From Cyclina sinensis (Eukaryota; Mollusca; Bivalvia; Venerida; Veneridae), in assembly GCA_012932295.1 (NCBI GenBank), contig JAAONU010000013.1, positions 3,890,603-3,954,602 on the forward strand: a stretch of 64,000 bases of DNA, written 5' to 3'. The notes under the pieces are model-generated. The model saw nothing but the letters and a program-made list of their open reading frames with translations. It did no database searches and was not told where the DNA came from. Numbering within the stretch: position 1 is the first letter of the stretch; each line of letters opens with the position of its first letter. Of the stretch, positions 20,972-31,700 are shown one piece after another. The translations under genes and the position numbers were made by a program.

Positions 20972-22783
20972 ATGTCGGCTAGACTTAAACCAGGAAAACA
21001 CCATTTAGACTTATCTCGAATTTTAGGACAACCTCTAGATAAAACTCATTCCCATAGAATCAGATGTAGTACATCGAAGTATGTTTGTATTCTGAAAGGT
21101 GCTTTTAGAAATTTGGCATCTGAGGTGAACTTAAAAGTTATTTCAAGGGAGATTGAAAAGTCAATATATAATGTTTATCAAATCACTCCCTTGGCCTCAG
21201 GTGCCTTCATGCTTGAGTTCAAATCGGCAGAGGCACTGTCAAAAGCTCTGAACATTCGTGGGTTACGGATAGGAGGTCTGGAAGTGTTGACGGTTTTACC
21301 GTCAACAATCCAGACCTTCGATGTAGTGATACATGGGGTACCTTTGGATGAGGACCTAGATAAATTCAAGTCCAGTCTGAGCTACGACACCAGTCAGGGA
21401 GCCTGCCTGGTTGGAATAGCCAGACTGGAAAACAAATTCCGAAAATGGAGCACGGCAGTCAAGCTGACCTTCAGTGGGGCATGCCCCCTGAGGGTCAAAG
21501 TGGAGGGGACGAACATAGGCTTCCAAATGGAGACCTATGTTCAACCCCCACTTAGGTGTTATAGATGTCAGGGGTATGGGCACATTTCCCACAGATGTGG
21601 AAAATCCACTACCTGTGGGAAATGCGCCGGTGACCACAATTATAAAACATGTAAGAGCAATTATGTAAAATGTTGCAATTGTGGTCAAGATCACAAGGCG
21701 ACATATAGGGGGTGCCCGGAATACTTCAGGGCTACTTGTGTTCAAGCCATTGTAAACCGGGAAAGAGTTCCCTGGCACAGGGCCGAAATAATACTTCAGA
21801 AAGAACTAGGTCAATTGAAGAATGAAGAAGAAGCAAGGTCAAAAGCAGATCAGACTCCTTCCTTGGAAACGTCCAACAAATCAGGAAGATCAGATCACTT
21901 TCAGAATGCACTTCATAAAACAAAAGATGAAACTTCATCAGAAAAATCAATAGGTCAAAACTTAAATATACAGAAAACACCCCCAAGACAGGTCAATACT
22001 TTTACTACAGGTCAAAGAAAATCATATTCACAGGCACTAGGGATTGACAACACCAAATCCCTAGAAAAGAATCATAACTCAAATCAACTAGCTTCAACGC
22101 CTGTCAAAACTAACAATGAGAGTCCTACCGGTGCCGCCATGTGTGAAATTTCAGTCACAGACAGCTCAGAGCAGTCAACTGTGACTGACGATGGCACATG
22201 TGACGTCACAGATCAGGACTCCATTGTATCTATCCATAATTCCTTCTTCTGGGACGATTCAGGGGAAAAATTAATGGAAATACAAGATATAATTGACTTA
22301 AGTACTCCAGTAAATAATTTAAGTGAAAATACAAGCTTGACAGAAAATTCAATAAATACAGAGGGGGAAGGTTCCAGGTTCAGGGTGGACCGATCCATGC
22401 AAACAAGCCCAACCGGCTCTAAACAGGTTAATTTTGAGGAACCAGTTCTAACGATAATTGACTCTAGCTGCAACTCTGCTAAGGTCACTCTTGACCAACT
22501 GGCAGACCTGGTCAAAGATATCTGTGCAAGTAAATCTAGACCAGGTAATAACAGGTTAAAAAACTACATAATCAGCCGGATAAGTGGTGAGTTTGGCTTG
22601 GCGGTCGACCCTGGACGGGGAACCAGCCCCAAAAATAGTAATAATACCAGAAGAAGGAAGGTCACCGGTGCCCCGCCTGTAATAGGCGGGGGGTTCATAC
22701 CCCCTACTACCCCAAAGAAATTAAAACAAAATAGACAGAGTTTGAATAAAATTTACAAATCCAGTTTAAATAAGAAAATTTAA
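20972..22783 (+). CDS. Retrotransposon ORF1, copy B
   Basis: A 603-residue gag-like protein with three zinc knuckles, identical to the copy at 2346-4157 apart from one replacement (Met for Thr in the segment before the first knuckle) and a few silent or untranslated changes. The frame is open and the same ATG is used. With ORF2 broken, this copy could supply only ORF1 protein. Confidence 0.85.
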   Translation: MSARLKPGKHHLDLSRILGQPLDKTHSHRIRCSTSKYVCILKGAFRNLASEVNLKVISREIEKSIYNVYQITPLASGAFMLEFKSAEALSKALNIRGLRIGGLEVLTVLPSTIQTFDVVIHGVPLDEDLDKFKSSLSYDTSQGACLVGIARLENKFRKWSTAVKLTFSGACPLRVKVEGTNIGFQMETYVQPPLRCYRCQGYGHISHRCGKSTTCGKCAGDHNYKTCKSNYVKCCNCGQDHKATYRGCPEYFRATCVQAIVNRERVPWHRAEIILQKELGQLKNEEEARSKADQTPSLETSNKSGRSDHFQNALHKTKDETSSEKSIGQNLNIQKTPPRQVNTFTTGQRKSYSQALGIDNTKSLEKNHNSNQLASTPVKTNNESPTGAAMCEISVTDSSEQSTVTDDGTCDVTDQDSIVSIHNSFFWDDSGEKLMEIQDIIDLSTPVNNLSENTSLTENSINTEGEGSRFRVDRSMQTSPTGSKQVNFEEPVLTIIDSSCNSAKVTLDQLADLVKDICASKSRPGNNRLKNYIISRISGEFGLAVDPGRGTSPKNSNNTRRRKVTGAPPVIGGGFIPPTTPKKLKQNRQSLNKIYKSSLNKKI

Positions 22784-22835
22784 ATTAGTTGTAAATTCAT
22801 TACACTTATAAAAACTACTTTAACACCAATTTATC

Positions 22836-24168
22836 ATGGATTTAAATCTCAATATATTCAATTTTAATGCCAGAGGGCTAACTGCCTGTACCTTTGTAGA
22901 AATCAAAAACTTCCTTCAAAACAATAAATTAATTAATGTCTTATGTTTACAAGAAATTAAAATGTCTGACCCTGTATACAGACAAATTCCTGGTTATCAT
23001 ATGGAATTTAAACCAGGATTTACTAGCCCCACTAATCAGAGTTATGGTGGCTTAATAACATATATCAAACATGGTATAAATTATGAGGTTATTAATACAG
23101 ACAACCCATTAGACAGCAAGGGACAAGTGGCTATGGAAGTCCAAATGGTTAAAGTATATAACAGTCACAAAAACCTTTATATAGTCAACACATATTCTAG
23201 AGGTCATGATAAAACCTCATTAGGTCACTTATCTAAATATATACAAGAAGGTCAAACTCTCAGGCAATGCATTATCACAGGAGATTTTAATGCATACCAC
23301 ACAAACTGGGGCTCTTCTTATATAAATAAAAGGGGGTCAGAGTTATGGTCATGGGCTCAAGACTTGGATTTAGTCTTACTCAATGATGAAACCCCCACTA
23401 GATTTGATGCCAGACTTGGCACTTTCTCTAACATTGACTTATCATTTTGCCACCCCATGCTGTCTGCTCAAATTACATGGGGAGTCATTAATGACAATAT
23501 GGGGTCAGACCATTTTCCATTACTTATTTCTCTTGACAAAAATATCAAAACTAAAGAAACTTCAAATGATATCAAATTTAATTTTAATAAAGCAGACTGG
23601 AGCAAATTTAAAATACTTTGTGAGAAAAATTTAAAAAATTCTATACAGGATGATGATATAAATAAATACTGCAATAATTTAACATCTTTAACTTTGGAAA
23701 TAGCTGAGGGGTCTATCCCGGTCAAAAAATTCAGTAATAAAAGGAGGAATTTAGTTCCATGGTGGTCTGAGGAGTGCCAGCTGGCGGTTTCGAATAAGAA
23801 AAAGGCCTTGAAAACTTTCAAGAAAAATCCTATTAAAGAAAATCTGACACAATTTACTGAGGCTGAAAAATACAGCAAAGAAGTCATATTAAAAGCCAAA
23901 AAACAGAACTGGCAAGAGTTTTGTGAATCTGTCTCTATAGAGAGATGTACTTCCAGAGATTTCTGGAATAAAATTGATAGGATAAAAGGTAAACCCCATA
24001 ATCCTATCCCCATGTTAAAGTTAAATAACAGCATAGCTTTGTCAAATAAGGAAAAGGCTGAATTTTTGGTCAATCATTATAAACAGGTTTCCAGCCATAG
24101 TAATATGCATGCTGATACTTTAACATATCAAGAAAAATTTGAAAAAGAACATAAAGACTTTATCTATA
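22836..24168 (+). pseudogene. Retrotransposon ORF2, 5' half, copy B (interrupted)
   Basis: Encodes the complete endonuclease domain and the linker up to just before the reverse transcriptase. The frame enters the inserted DNA transposon and stops after a few codons, at 24185. About 444 residues of the 1276-residue protein are left. The endonuclease motifs match copy A. The only coding difference from copy A that I noticed in this half is a silent C to T near 23921. Confidence 0.9.
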
Positions 24169-24181
24169 CCCTGTCGATAAT

Positions 24182-24378
24182 TTAATGAACAGTTCATGAA
24201 TAGTTCATGAATAGTTCATGAACAGCAATTTGGACAAATTGAGTTCATGAACTGTTTTACAAGTTCATGAACTTAACAAGTTCATGAACTTGAAATACAT
24301 GAACTTCACAAGTTCATGAACTTCACACGTTCATGAACACATGAACCTCACAAGTTCATGAACACAAAGTTCATGAAT
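24182..24378 (+). repeat. Left subterminal GTTCATGAA array
   Basis: Ten copies of GTTCATGAA, most within the palindrome GTTCATGAAC, are packed into under 200 bp just inside the left terminus. Orientation is irrelevant because the core is self-complementary. In CACTA-type elements such subterminal repeats are the transposase binding sites, so the same role is inferred here. Spacing is irregular, which argues against a simple microsatellite. Confidence 0.75.
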
Positions 24379-24749
24379 CTGATTTGACCTAGTGACCTTG
24401 TTTTTGTTTGACCGATTATTCAAACTTTACGTAGAAGTCTGATGAACATTTGGACCAGACCTGATGAAGATTGGGTCAAAGCTCCAACATCAAGAATGTA
24501 AACTTGCTTTTTCTTTGACCTAGTGGTCTAGTTTTTACCCTAAGTAACATGACCCAGTGAGAATGAACATTCCAACCAAGCTGATGAAGACTGGATCAAA
24601 ACTATGACCATTAGGTCGTTAAGGTCACCTTTGGGGGAGACATAATGAATGAGACACAGACTTTTTAAGTGTTTCAATATGGAGTTTGCATAATACATGA
24701 CTTTAGTAAATTATGTCAGTAGACTAGTATACAAAGTGTGTAACTCCTC

Positions 24750-27700
24750 CTACTGCCTCCTGAGAACTTTTTGGATGTTCTGTATTTTTTCTATGATAAT
24801 TTTTTTTTCTGTCCCTGGGAACTTTGCCCTTACACACTCGCACAATTTTTCAAACTTCCCTTGATCCAGTGGTGGTCTAGGCTGGCCAATGCATTTTGGA
24901 GATTTCTTGCCAGTGATTGAGCAAGACTTCAGTTCTTCATTGGTAAACAAAGTTTTCAATAATGTTGTAATTGCCTGGGAGACATTGTTACTGCCTTCAA
25001 TTATTTGCACTACACTTGAAGTGGTTTCCTGGGGCTGACATGTTTTGGCTTCCTTGCTCTCCATCTTCTGAGTTTCCATCTTCTGAGTTTCCATCTTCTG
25101 TGTTTCAGGACTTCCAACATGTTCAAGCTTCTTCACTCTGCCTTTCAGCCTCTTCACTTCACCCATAAGATAGTCCACATCTCGCTCCAATTTGGTCCTG
25201 CTGCTGAAATAATAACAGACAATATTGCATCCAAGTACATGTATGGTTTTAGCTTTATCCAAAAATATCAGAAGTAAAACATTAATTTTAGTTCCTGTAC
25301 AGTAGATATATAGAATCTTGTCAAAAGTCGGGACTTCAGTCTTAGTATCTTGTGTGAAGTTCATCAAATTTCAGGCGGTTTGTTTCGGAGAAATGTAGTT
25401 CAAGGAAAAAGTATATGCCAGACGCACAGACACACAGACAAAAACATGCTAACTATGATATAAACCATATGGTGCTTTGCATCAATAGTGCTAAGTCCAG
25501 TAAAAATTTTGTTTTGAAAGGCAAGTTTGAGCCCTGGTATGACCTCTGTGGTGATGTCAATAAAATCTTTCTGAGGTCATTCCATTCCACCACTAATTGG
25601 GTGTCAGTCACTTCCAGTAAAACCAAGAGTTAGACTTGTACTGGTTATGGAGCCCAGGCAGACTTTTCATAGGCTTACAAAGTTTTAATGACCAAAACTA
25701 TTGCTAGAGTGCCCAAAGACAGTATGAAATTTTAATGCATACACAAAATCACAATGGTGAATTTTGCAGCTTTTGGTCATAAACATACAGGCTCCTATCA
25801 AATACCATTCCACCTTTTTTAGGGTCTTGATAACTCTTGGAGTTCAGCAGGTGGGTGGTTTTGCTTCAATGTGAAATGTTTCACATGTGTGAGTAGCCAA
25901 AATCAATTCCTTCCTGTTAGGCTCCATAATATGATCCAAGCTGTTGGTGCGATAGCGGTGGATTTATCAAATCGCTTAATGGTCATGGTCCCGAACTTCA
26001 ACATGTAGTAAAACTTAAGCTTAACTTGCTGGCTTTCAGAAAATTGCCTAATTACCTCTTATGGCTGGACGATTCGTGTGCCCTTTTTTTTATGAAGGGG
26101 GATTCTGCTGCAGGTTGATCACGTTTGTCATCTGCATCAGAAGCCTTGGTGTTAGCAGAGCTCTCAGCAGTAACAGAATCTGAAAAACATCAGCAAATAT
26201 TGTTTTCTAGCAAAATTTGTCCCGAACTACTAGTATATAGGTCAAACAATACTGCCATGCAAACTACATGAGGCTGTATAGTGCAAGAAATAATGGAGTG
26301 AAATTGTGAAAATCCATAAAACAGTCAGAAAGTTAATTGAATTCAAAAATTCCTATCCCATGTGTAAACATTGTAAATGCAACATTTGGTCACTGCCCAC
26401 CAGATATATCCTCATTACCCGCGAGTGATGTAACGCAGAGATGGCTAATTATGTAGAATCATTTTTGTGTGTAGATTGATTTTCCAGTATTTCACGCATA
26501 GATCTATGCGCTTATTTAAAACAATGCAAATATTGCAATCTGGAATGTGTTAAGCGCCATCATCTGGATCAAAATGTGCAACTTTAAGACCACAAAAATG
26601 CAGTTTGTAGCCTTTTAGCAAAATTTCATGCAAGTGAAATTAAATGATACTACAGTGGTATATATTCAAATTACAAAAGACAAGGGTAGGAATCAATGTC
26701 AACATGATTACTCATGGAATACTAACCAGAAGTAGAAGAAACATTGGTTGCAACTTGAATGTCTACAGCTGCAGGTAATTTGGTGTCATCGGAGTTCTGG
26801 GTAGGTGCAGTTAATTTGGTGACATCGGAGTTCCGGGTAGGTGTGGTGTCATCTGAGTTCTGGGTAGGTGCGGTATCATCAGAGTTCTGGGTAGATGCAG
26901 TGTCATCGGAGTTCTGGGTAGGTGCATTGTCAGCAACTGAAGACTTCGACTCTGCAACTGAAAGTTTTCGGCATAAGTGTAAGTTTTTTTTCAATACTGA
27001 GAAAATATCATACATGGGAACTGCATAAAACATATCCCTATCCTCATTTAATATTAAAGAAAGCTTAAATATTATTGTTTTGATCTGAATCAAATTTATT
27101 GTGGTTTTTCATGTTTAATTTTAATAGCAGTTTTGTTACCAGTTAAAGACAAAGTTCTAAAACGAATTCATGCTTTAAGTTTAAGTTTCACCTTTCCCAT
27201 AATCATTTCCTAAAAGTATGACGTCCGAGGATTGTTTCTCACAATAATATACATATATTGATTCGTTTTGAATTTTGACCTGCATTTTCAGTTTTGGTGC
27301 CATTTTTATTAAAAGTGCCCTTAATTGTTCTCATTACTTACGATTATACTCTTCCTTTACTCTTCTTATTATTGCTGCCTCATCTGTCTCCTCAAACAAT
27401 ATTTCGTTCAAGAATGTTTGGAACTTCTGTCCTTCAACATTTAGGATCTTGTCTGAACCCCCTGGAATGTAAATGACAGTTTAGTTTAGTGCACATTTTA
27501 ATAAGTAAGGATTTTCCAGTCTATAATTTTTTAGTGTGTCTTAAAACCGCTGAAATTACATTTGCCCTCAATTATGAATATCACATTACAAAATTGATGT
27601 TTCAGTAAATAACAAGTTTGGTAAAAACATATCATATAGTGTTTTGTTTGGAACATTCAGGAATTGACACGAAAGTGTCATTCACACCTAAATACAAAAG

Positions 27701-28470
27701 ATTGTCGCAACAAGGAGTCGGACCTGCCGGGCTCTGACCAGCGACCATCGGTTCACAAGCCTGTGGATCTACTAATTGAGCTAGCTGGGCCAGTCTAAAT
27801 TCAAAAAACTAGAAATGTGTCCAAAGGACACGGATGCCCCCACTCATAATGCCTTCATACACATGGCCACTTAAATCCAGAAGTGAAAACAAAATTTGAA
27901 AAAATCTGAATTTTTACTACGTCAAGGGCAATAACTCTGCCAATACTAAATGATTCCACAAGCTATACCCCAGATGCACAACTACACATGCTGATCAACT
28001 TTCTTGTAATATTTCATGACTCTGAGTAAAATTTATACTTTTTGAGCTATGTGTGACAAGTTGAAAATTAAGAATTTTTACTAAGTCAAGGGAAATAACT
28101 CTTCCAATACTGAATAGATCCACACACAAAACACCAGGTGCACAGCTAAACATGCTGAACAACATTTCTGTAAAATTTGATGACTCTAGGTCAAATACTT
28201 TTGGAGTTATCCGCGACATAAAGTTGAATATTGCAAATTTTACTAATTCACCGTGCCAGCTTCCTTTGGTTCGAACTGTCTTGAGGTCGAATCGTGTTTG
28301 TGGCAAATATGTCACTTACTTGCAATAATAAGAGCCGGGTATAACTTTCCACCGTATTTGGCTGATGTCAGTGAACCAACATTGTTGTCAGAATCGCTGA
28401 TAGCTGATTTCGAAACCACTGACCATGCATTTTCTTTCGGCCAAAACACCAAATTTCGTTCGGCGGCCAT
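24750..28470 (-). CDS. BEN-domain protein of the DNA transposon (five exons)
   Basis: Exons on the minus strand: 28470-28320, 27461-27342, 26957-26727, 26179-26056 and 25203-24750. Each is bounded by AG and GT, and the phases 1, 1, 1, 2 join without a break to give 359 codons plus stop. Residues 1-65 include VGSLTSAKYGGKLYPALIIA, which looks like a small Tudor-like barrel. Residues 92-168 hold six imperfect APTQNSDDT repeats. A basic stretch (FIKKRAHESS) follows, then a coiled coil at about 210-238, three ETQKM repeats, and a C-terminal BEN domain from about 284 (LLKTLFTNEELKSCSITGKK, PPLDQGKFEKLCECV, KFPG). BEN domains bind DNA or chromatin proteins, so it may assist or restrain transposition; that role is inferred. 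It starts 297 bp from the divergent transposase. Confidence 0.8.
27721..27794 (-). repeat. tRNA-derived SINE head
   Basis: On the minus strand GGCCCAGCTAGCTCAATTAG followed by TAGA matches a tRNA 5' end with an A box (TAGCTCAATTAGTAG), and a degenerate B-box-like GGTCAGAGCCC lies some 40 bases on. The cloverleaf does not close cleanly and no 3' end fits, so it is a SINE remnant rather than a working tRNA. It lies in intron 1 of the BEN gene. Confidence 0.5.
27806..28255 (-). mobile_element. Hairpin-ended element, family Z, minus orientation
   Basis: Read on the minus strand it ends GGGGGCATCC, then the hairpin GTGTCC-ttt-GGACAC (27817-27831), then ATTTCTAGTT. The interior contains two diverged units of about 160-170 bp with AGAGTTATTGCCCTTGACGT-type sequence. 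It matches the end of the element finishing at 62196. It codes for nothing and lies in intron 1 of the BEN gene. Confidence 0.5.
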
Positions 28471-28766
28471 AATTCAAAACCGAGTTTTCTGCGCATGCTC
28501 GTAACCGAGAAAGTACGAGTTGTTTCGGCCATTGACGGATTACTATATTTTTTTGCTATGCCTCTCTTCTGTGTTCTATCCTCTATATCGGAAACAAAAC
28601 AAAAAATAATAACGGAAAATTTGTATCAAGAAGGACCAGAAATGCTGTGGTGAGTATGCTTTTTATGTTCGTACATGTTCGTGTTTTTCCGTTTTAAATA
28701 CGTCATTTTCCGGGGATTACCTTACCTTCGCAGGGCGCTCTTCTGTGTATTGAAGTGAAAGTAGCA
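28471..28766. promoter_or_regulatory. Shared divergent promoter region of the transposon genes
   Basis: These 296 bases separate the start codons of the BEN gene (28470, minus) and the transposase gene (28767, plus). The region must hold the promoters for both and is noticeably less AT-rich than the introns. I see no clear TATA box at a standard distance on either side. Co-expression of the two proteins follows from the layout, but the exact elements cannot be named. Confidence 0.45.
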
Positions 28767-31700
28767 ATGGAGCATAAAATAAACAAGTATCGTGTTGTTG
28801 AAGAAAATGGGAGGCAGAGATTTGAGTGTTTACTGTGTCATCGTAAATTATCTTCAAGACGCATTGTTTTGTATCACTTGAATTCTGCACATAAAATGAG
28901 TACGTAAAGATGAAATTTACGATTAAACATGGCTGCGCCCATTCTTAGAAAATTGTACATGTAGACAGACCGGAATAATATGCGGACACTACCAGTACGC
29001 GGACACCTCCAAAATAGGCGAGTTTAAAAACATCTGAACCGAACAAAAGGAGGGTGATATTAAATACATAGAAACGTGACAAAGTCATGTTACTTCCAGT
29101 CTTTTACACGTATGTTTACAGTTCTGTGTATTGTTTACAAGCAGACGAATACAAAATGATTGAATAGAAAACAAAATGCTAATTACCGTTAGAGTTGTAT
29201 TGTTATTTGACTTAACATTTTTATGCCCCCGGCATATAGTAATCGTACTGTCTGTCTTACCAATCATTGGTGAAAGTACTGCTTATTGATAAAAATACCA
29301 ATGATTTTTATGGTAGTTACAATTGAATATCACATTGAAAACAATCTGCTTACGTCAAAAACTATTAAAGTGTATCAATAATATGCAGTACGCCAGTAGA
29401 TCATTTTTGCAAATGAATCAATAAATCCATCAATTACTATTTACATTACAAAATTCTAGGCCATTTACAATGCGGTTTTGTGTTTTAGCTGAGTTACTGC
29501 TGAAAGCAATGCTAAAATAGCATTACAGACATGATGTAATGCAGTGAAACTGAAAGGCATCATTTGGCAAGGAGTCTGAACAAAATTTTATGAGAATATA
29601 GGTCAAAACATGAGCCTCGGCTTATGTCGAATCAGCCATGAACCAAATCGGCTGACAGTAAAAGAACTTTTACTCTGACTTTGTGATCAACTAAATATTC
29701 CAATGAAACTTTTGTTGCATATAACACAATGGTTGCAAGCATACCACAAGCTTGCTGCAAGTTTGGAAATAGAATTTTTGATGCCATAAATATATGAATA
29801 CTTGACACATGAAATTAAGTATAAATGGTGTTGACATTTGTGCTATTGCCAGTCATGACAGTCTGCAGTTGAGCGACCCAGTGTTTTGGTGGTTCAAAGC
29901 TGGCATCACACAAAAGCAAACTACTTTCCATCCAAAAAAAGACTTTGTCTTGACAGCCATGAAATAAATATACATGTACATAATTATGTTTCACTAAAAT
30001 TTGATACTTCTTCTTATTCAGGTCCAGTACAGAAGCAGTATAAGAAGTATGAGATGGATGGCAGTATAGATATTCCTAAGAGTACAGCTTACTATCGAAA
30101 GCGAAAGTTGCAATTCAGTGATTCAAGGGTACCTGAAGGTATTATTTTTAGCTCAACTATTTGAAGAATACACGTTGCACAATGTTAAGATTTTGCGTAC
30201 CAGTTTCTTTTAAAAAGTCAAATATTTTCAAAGTCCATATAGGTATTGCTTTGAAACTTTGTACACTTGTTTGCCACAATGACCCCAACATGTAGACAAG
30301 AGGAGGTAACTCTATCAAGCATTTTGTCAAAATTATGCCCCTTTTTTAACTTAGAAATTTTGGTAAAGATTTAACATGCAACTTATTAAGCTTATGTTAT
30401 ACTATCAAGCTTATGTTTTACTATCCAGCACTGAGAATAGTCGAGCGTGTGGTTCCTCTGACCGCTCTTGTTTAATTCCAATCTATTAAGCAAATATCAT
30501 TTAGATTAATCATGATTCCAGGACCTGTGGCTGACCTCTTTGGCTCTTTTTATGCCCCTGCAAGATTCTCATCGGTGTCATAAAATGTTTCGTGTCAGGC
30601 CCATACCAGGATTATTAGTTTTATATAGACTTTGTATAAAGCGTTAAAATACCTTTCTTGTCAGAAACTAATGGGCCTTTATGATAATGAAAATAATTTA
30701 CAAATGTTCTCAGGTCTCTTTTATATAAAGACTTTTGAAGAGGAAAAGTAAAGTATTTAAATAAATCTTCTTGTCTGAAACTTATTAACTAGTTTGAAAC
30801 TTTTGTGCTCACAGGATGACCAAGATTGTTCAAATTAGGACTCTGGTGTCCAATGGGGCTTGGGTTTTTTCATTTTAAATTGAAAATACGTAGTTCTGGT
30901 TGAGAGTTTTACTTATTTTCAGATGAAGCCTCCAGGTTGGTAAACACTGACATGAGTGAGAACCTTAGCAAATCTAGTTCCTGTTTATATTCAGATGATA
31001 AAGAACTAAATGAAAACATGACTGTGGATGAAACTGAAAATGGACAAACATGTACACATTTTGAAAACTGTGACTCTGTCAGTACAAATGAAGCTGCTGA
31101 AGATCAGGATGACTGGAGAAAAAGTGATAGCTCTAGTACAACTACAAATGATGCAGACAGTTATAGTGAAATATTTGATACAGATGACTCAGACACTGAA
31201 AGCGAAGGATCGGGCACAAATAGTGACAGTGCAAGTAGTGACCAGTTTGATGACAGTTGTTCTTCAAATTACTCTGATATCACTGGAAGTGCTCCCTCAA
31301 AAGCAAGACTGAACATATTGTCTTGTTTTATAAGAAATAATTTGCCAGCCACTGCATGTAAAGATATACTTTCAACCTTCAAAAGGTGTTTCCCATATGA
31401 TGTAGCCCTTAAGGAAATAAAATATGAGGCATTGTGGGCAGTCCTAGATTCTGATTATGCAAATGAAATACATTACTGCGAGAAATGTGGGGAACTATTT
31501 CCAAATGATCCTGAAATTTTTTCATGTGTGAAACCTGGATGTGATGGCATTCGATATTTAGGACCAAATCAGCATATTGTTGGAAAACCTAGAGCAAGTT
31601 TTGTACTTGCAAATATAAAGAAACAATTGACAAATCTTCTTCAAGCCCCAGGTATGTCATTCTAAATAACCTGAAATCTTTGTATATGTTTTTGTGTTGC

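Noticed and set aside
24182..24378. Regular short repeats that could suggest a CRISPR array
   Set aside because: The GTTCATGAA motif is palindromic, irregularly spaced, without equal-length spacers, and sits at transposon ends in a eukaryotic genome.
26759..27028. Plus-strand 89-codon open frame with repeats
   Set aside because: It is the antisense of BEN exon 3; the minus strand has matching splice sites and phases.
27721..27794. Possible tRNA gene
   Set aside because: The A box is good, but the B box is degenerate and the acceptor stem does not close; it is better explained as a SINE remnant.
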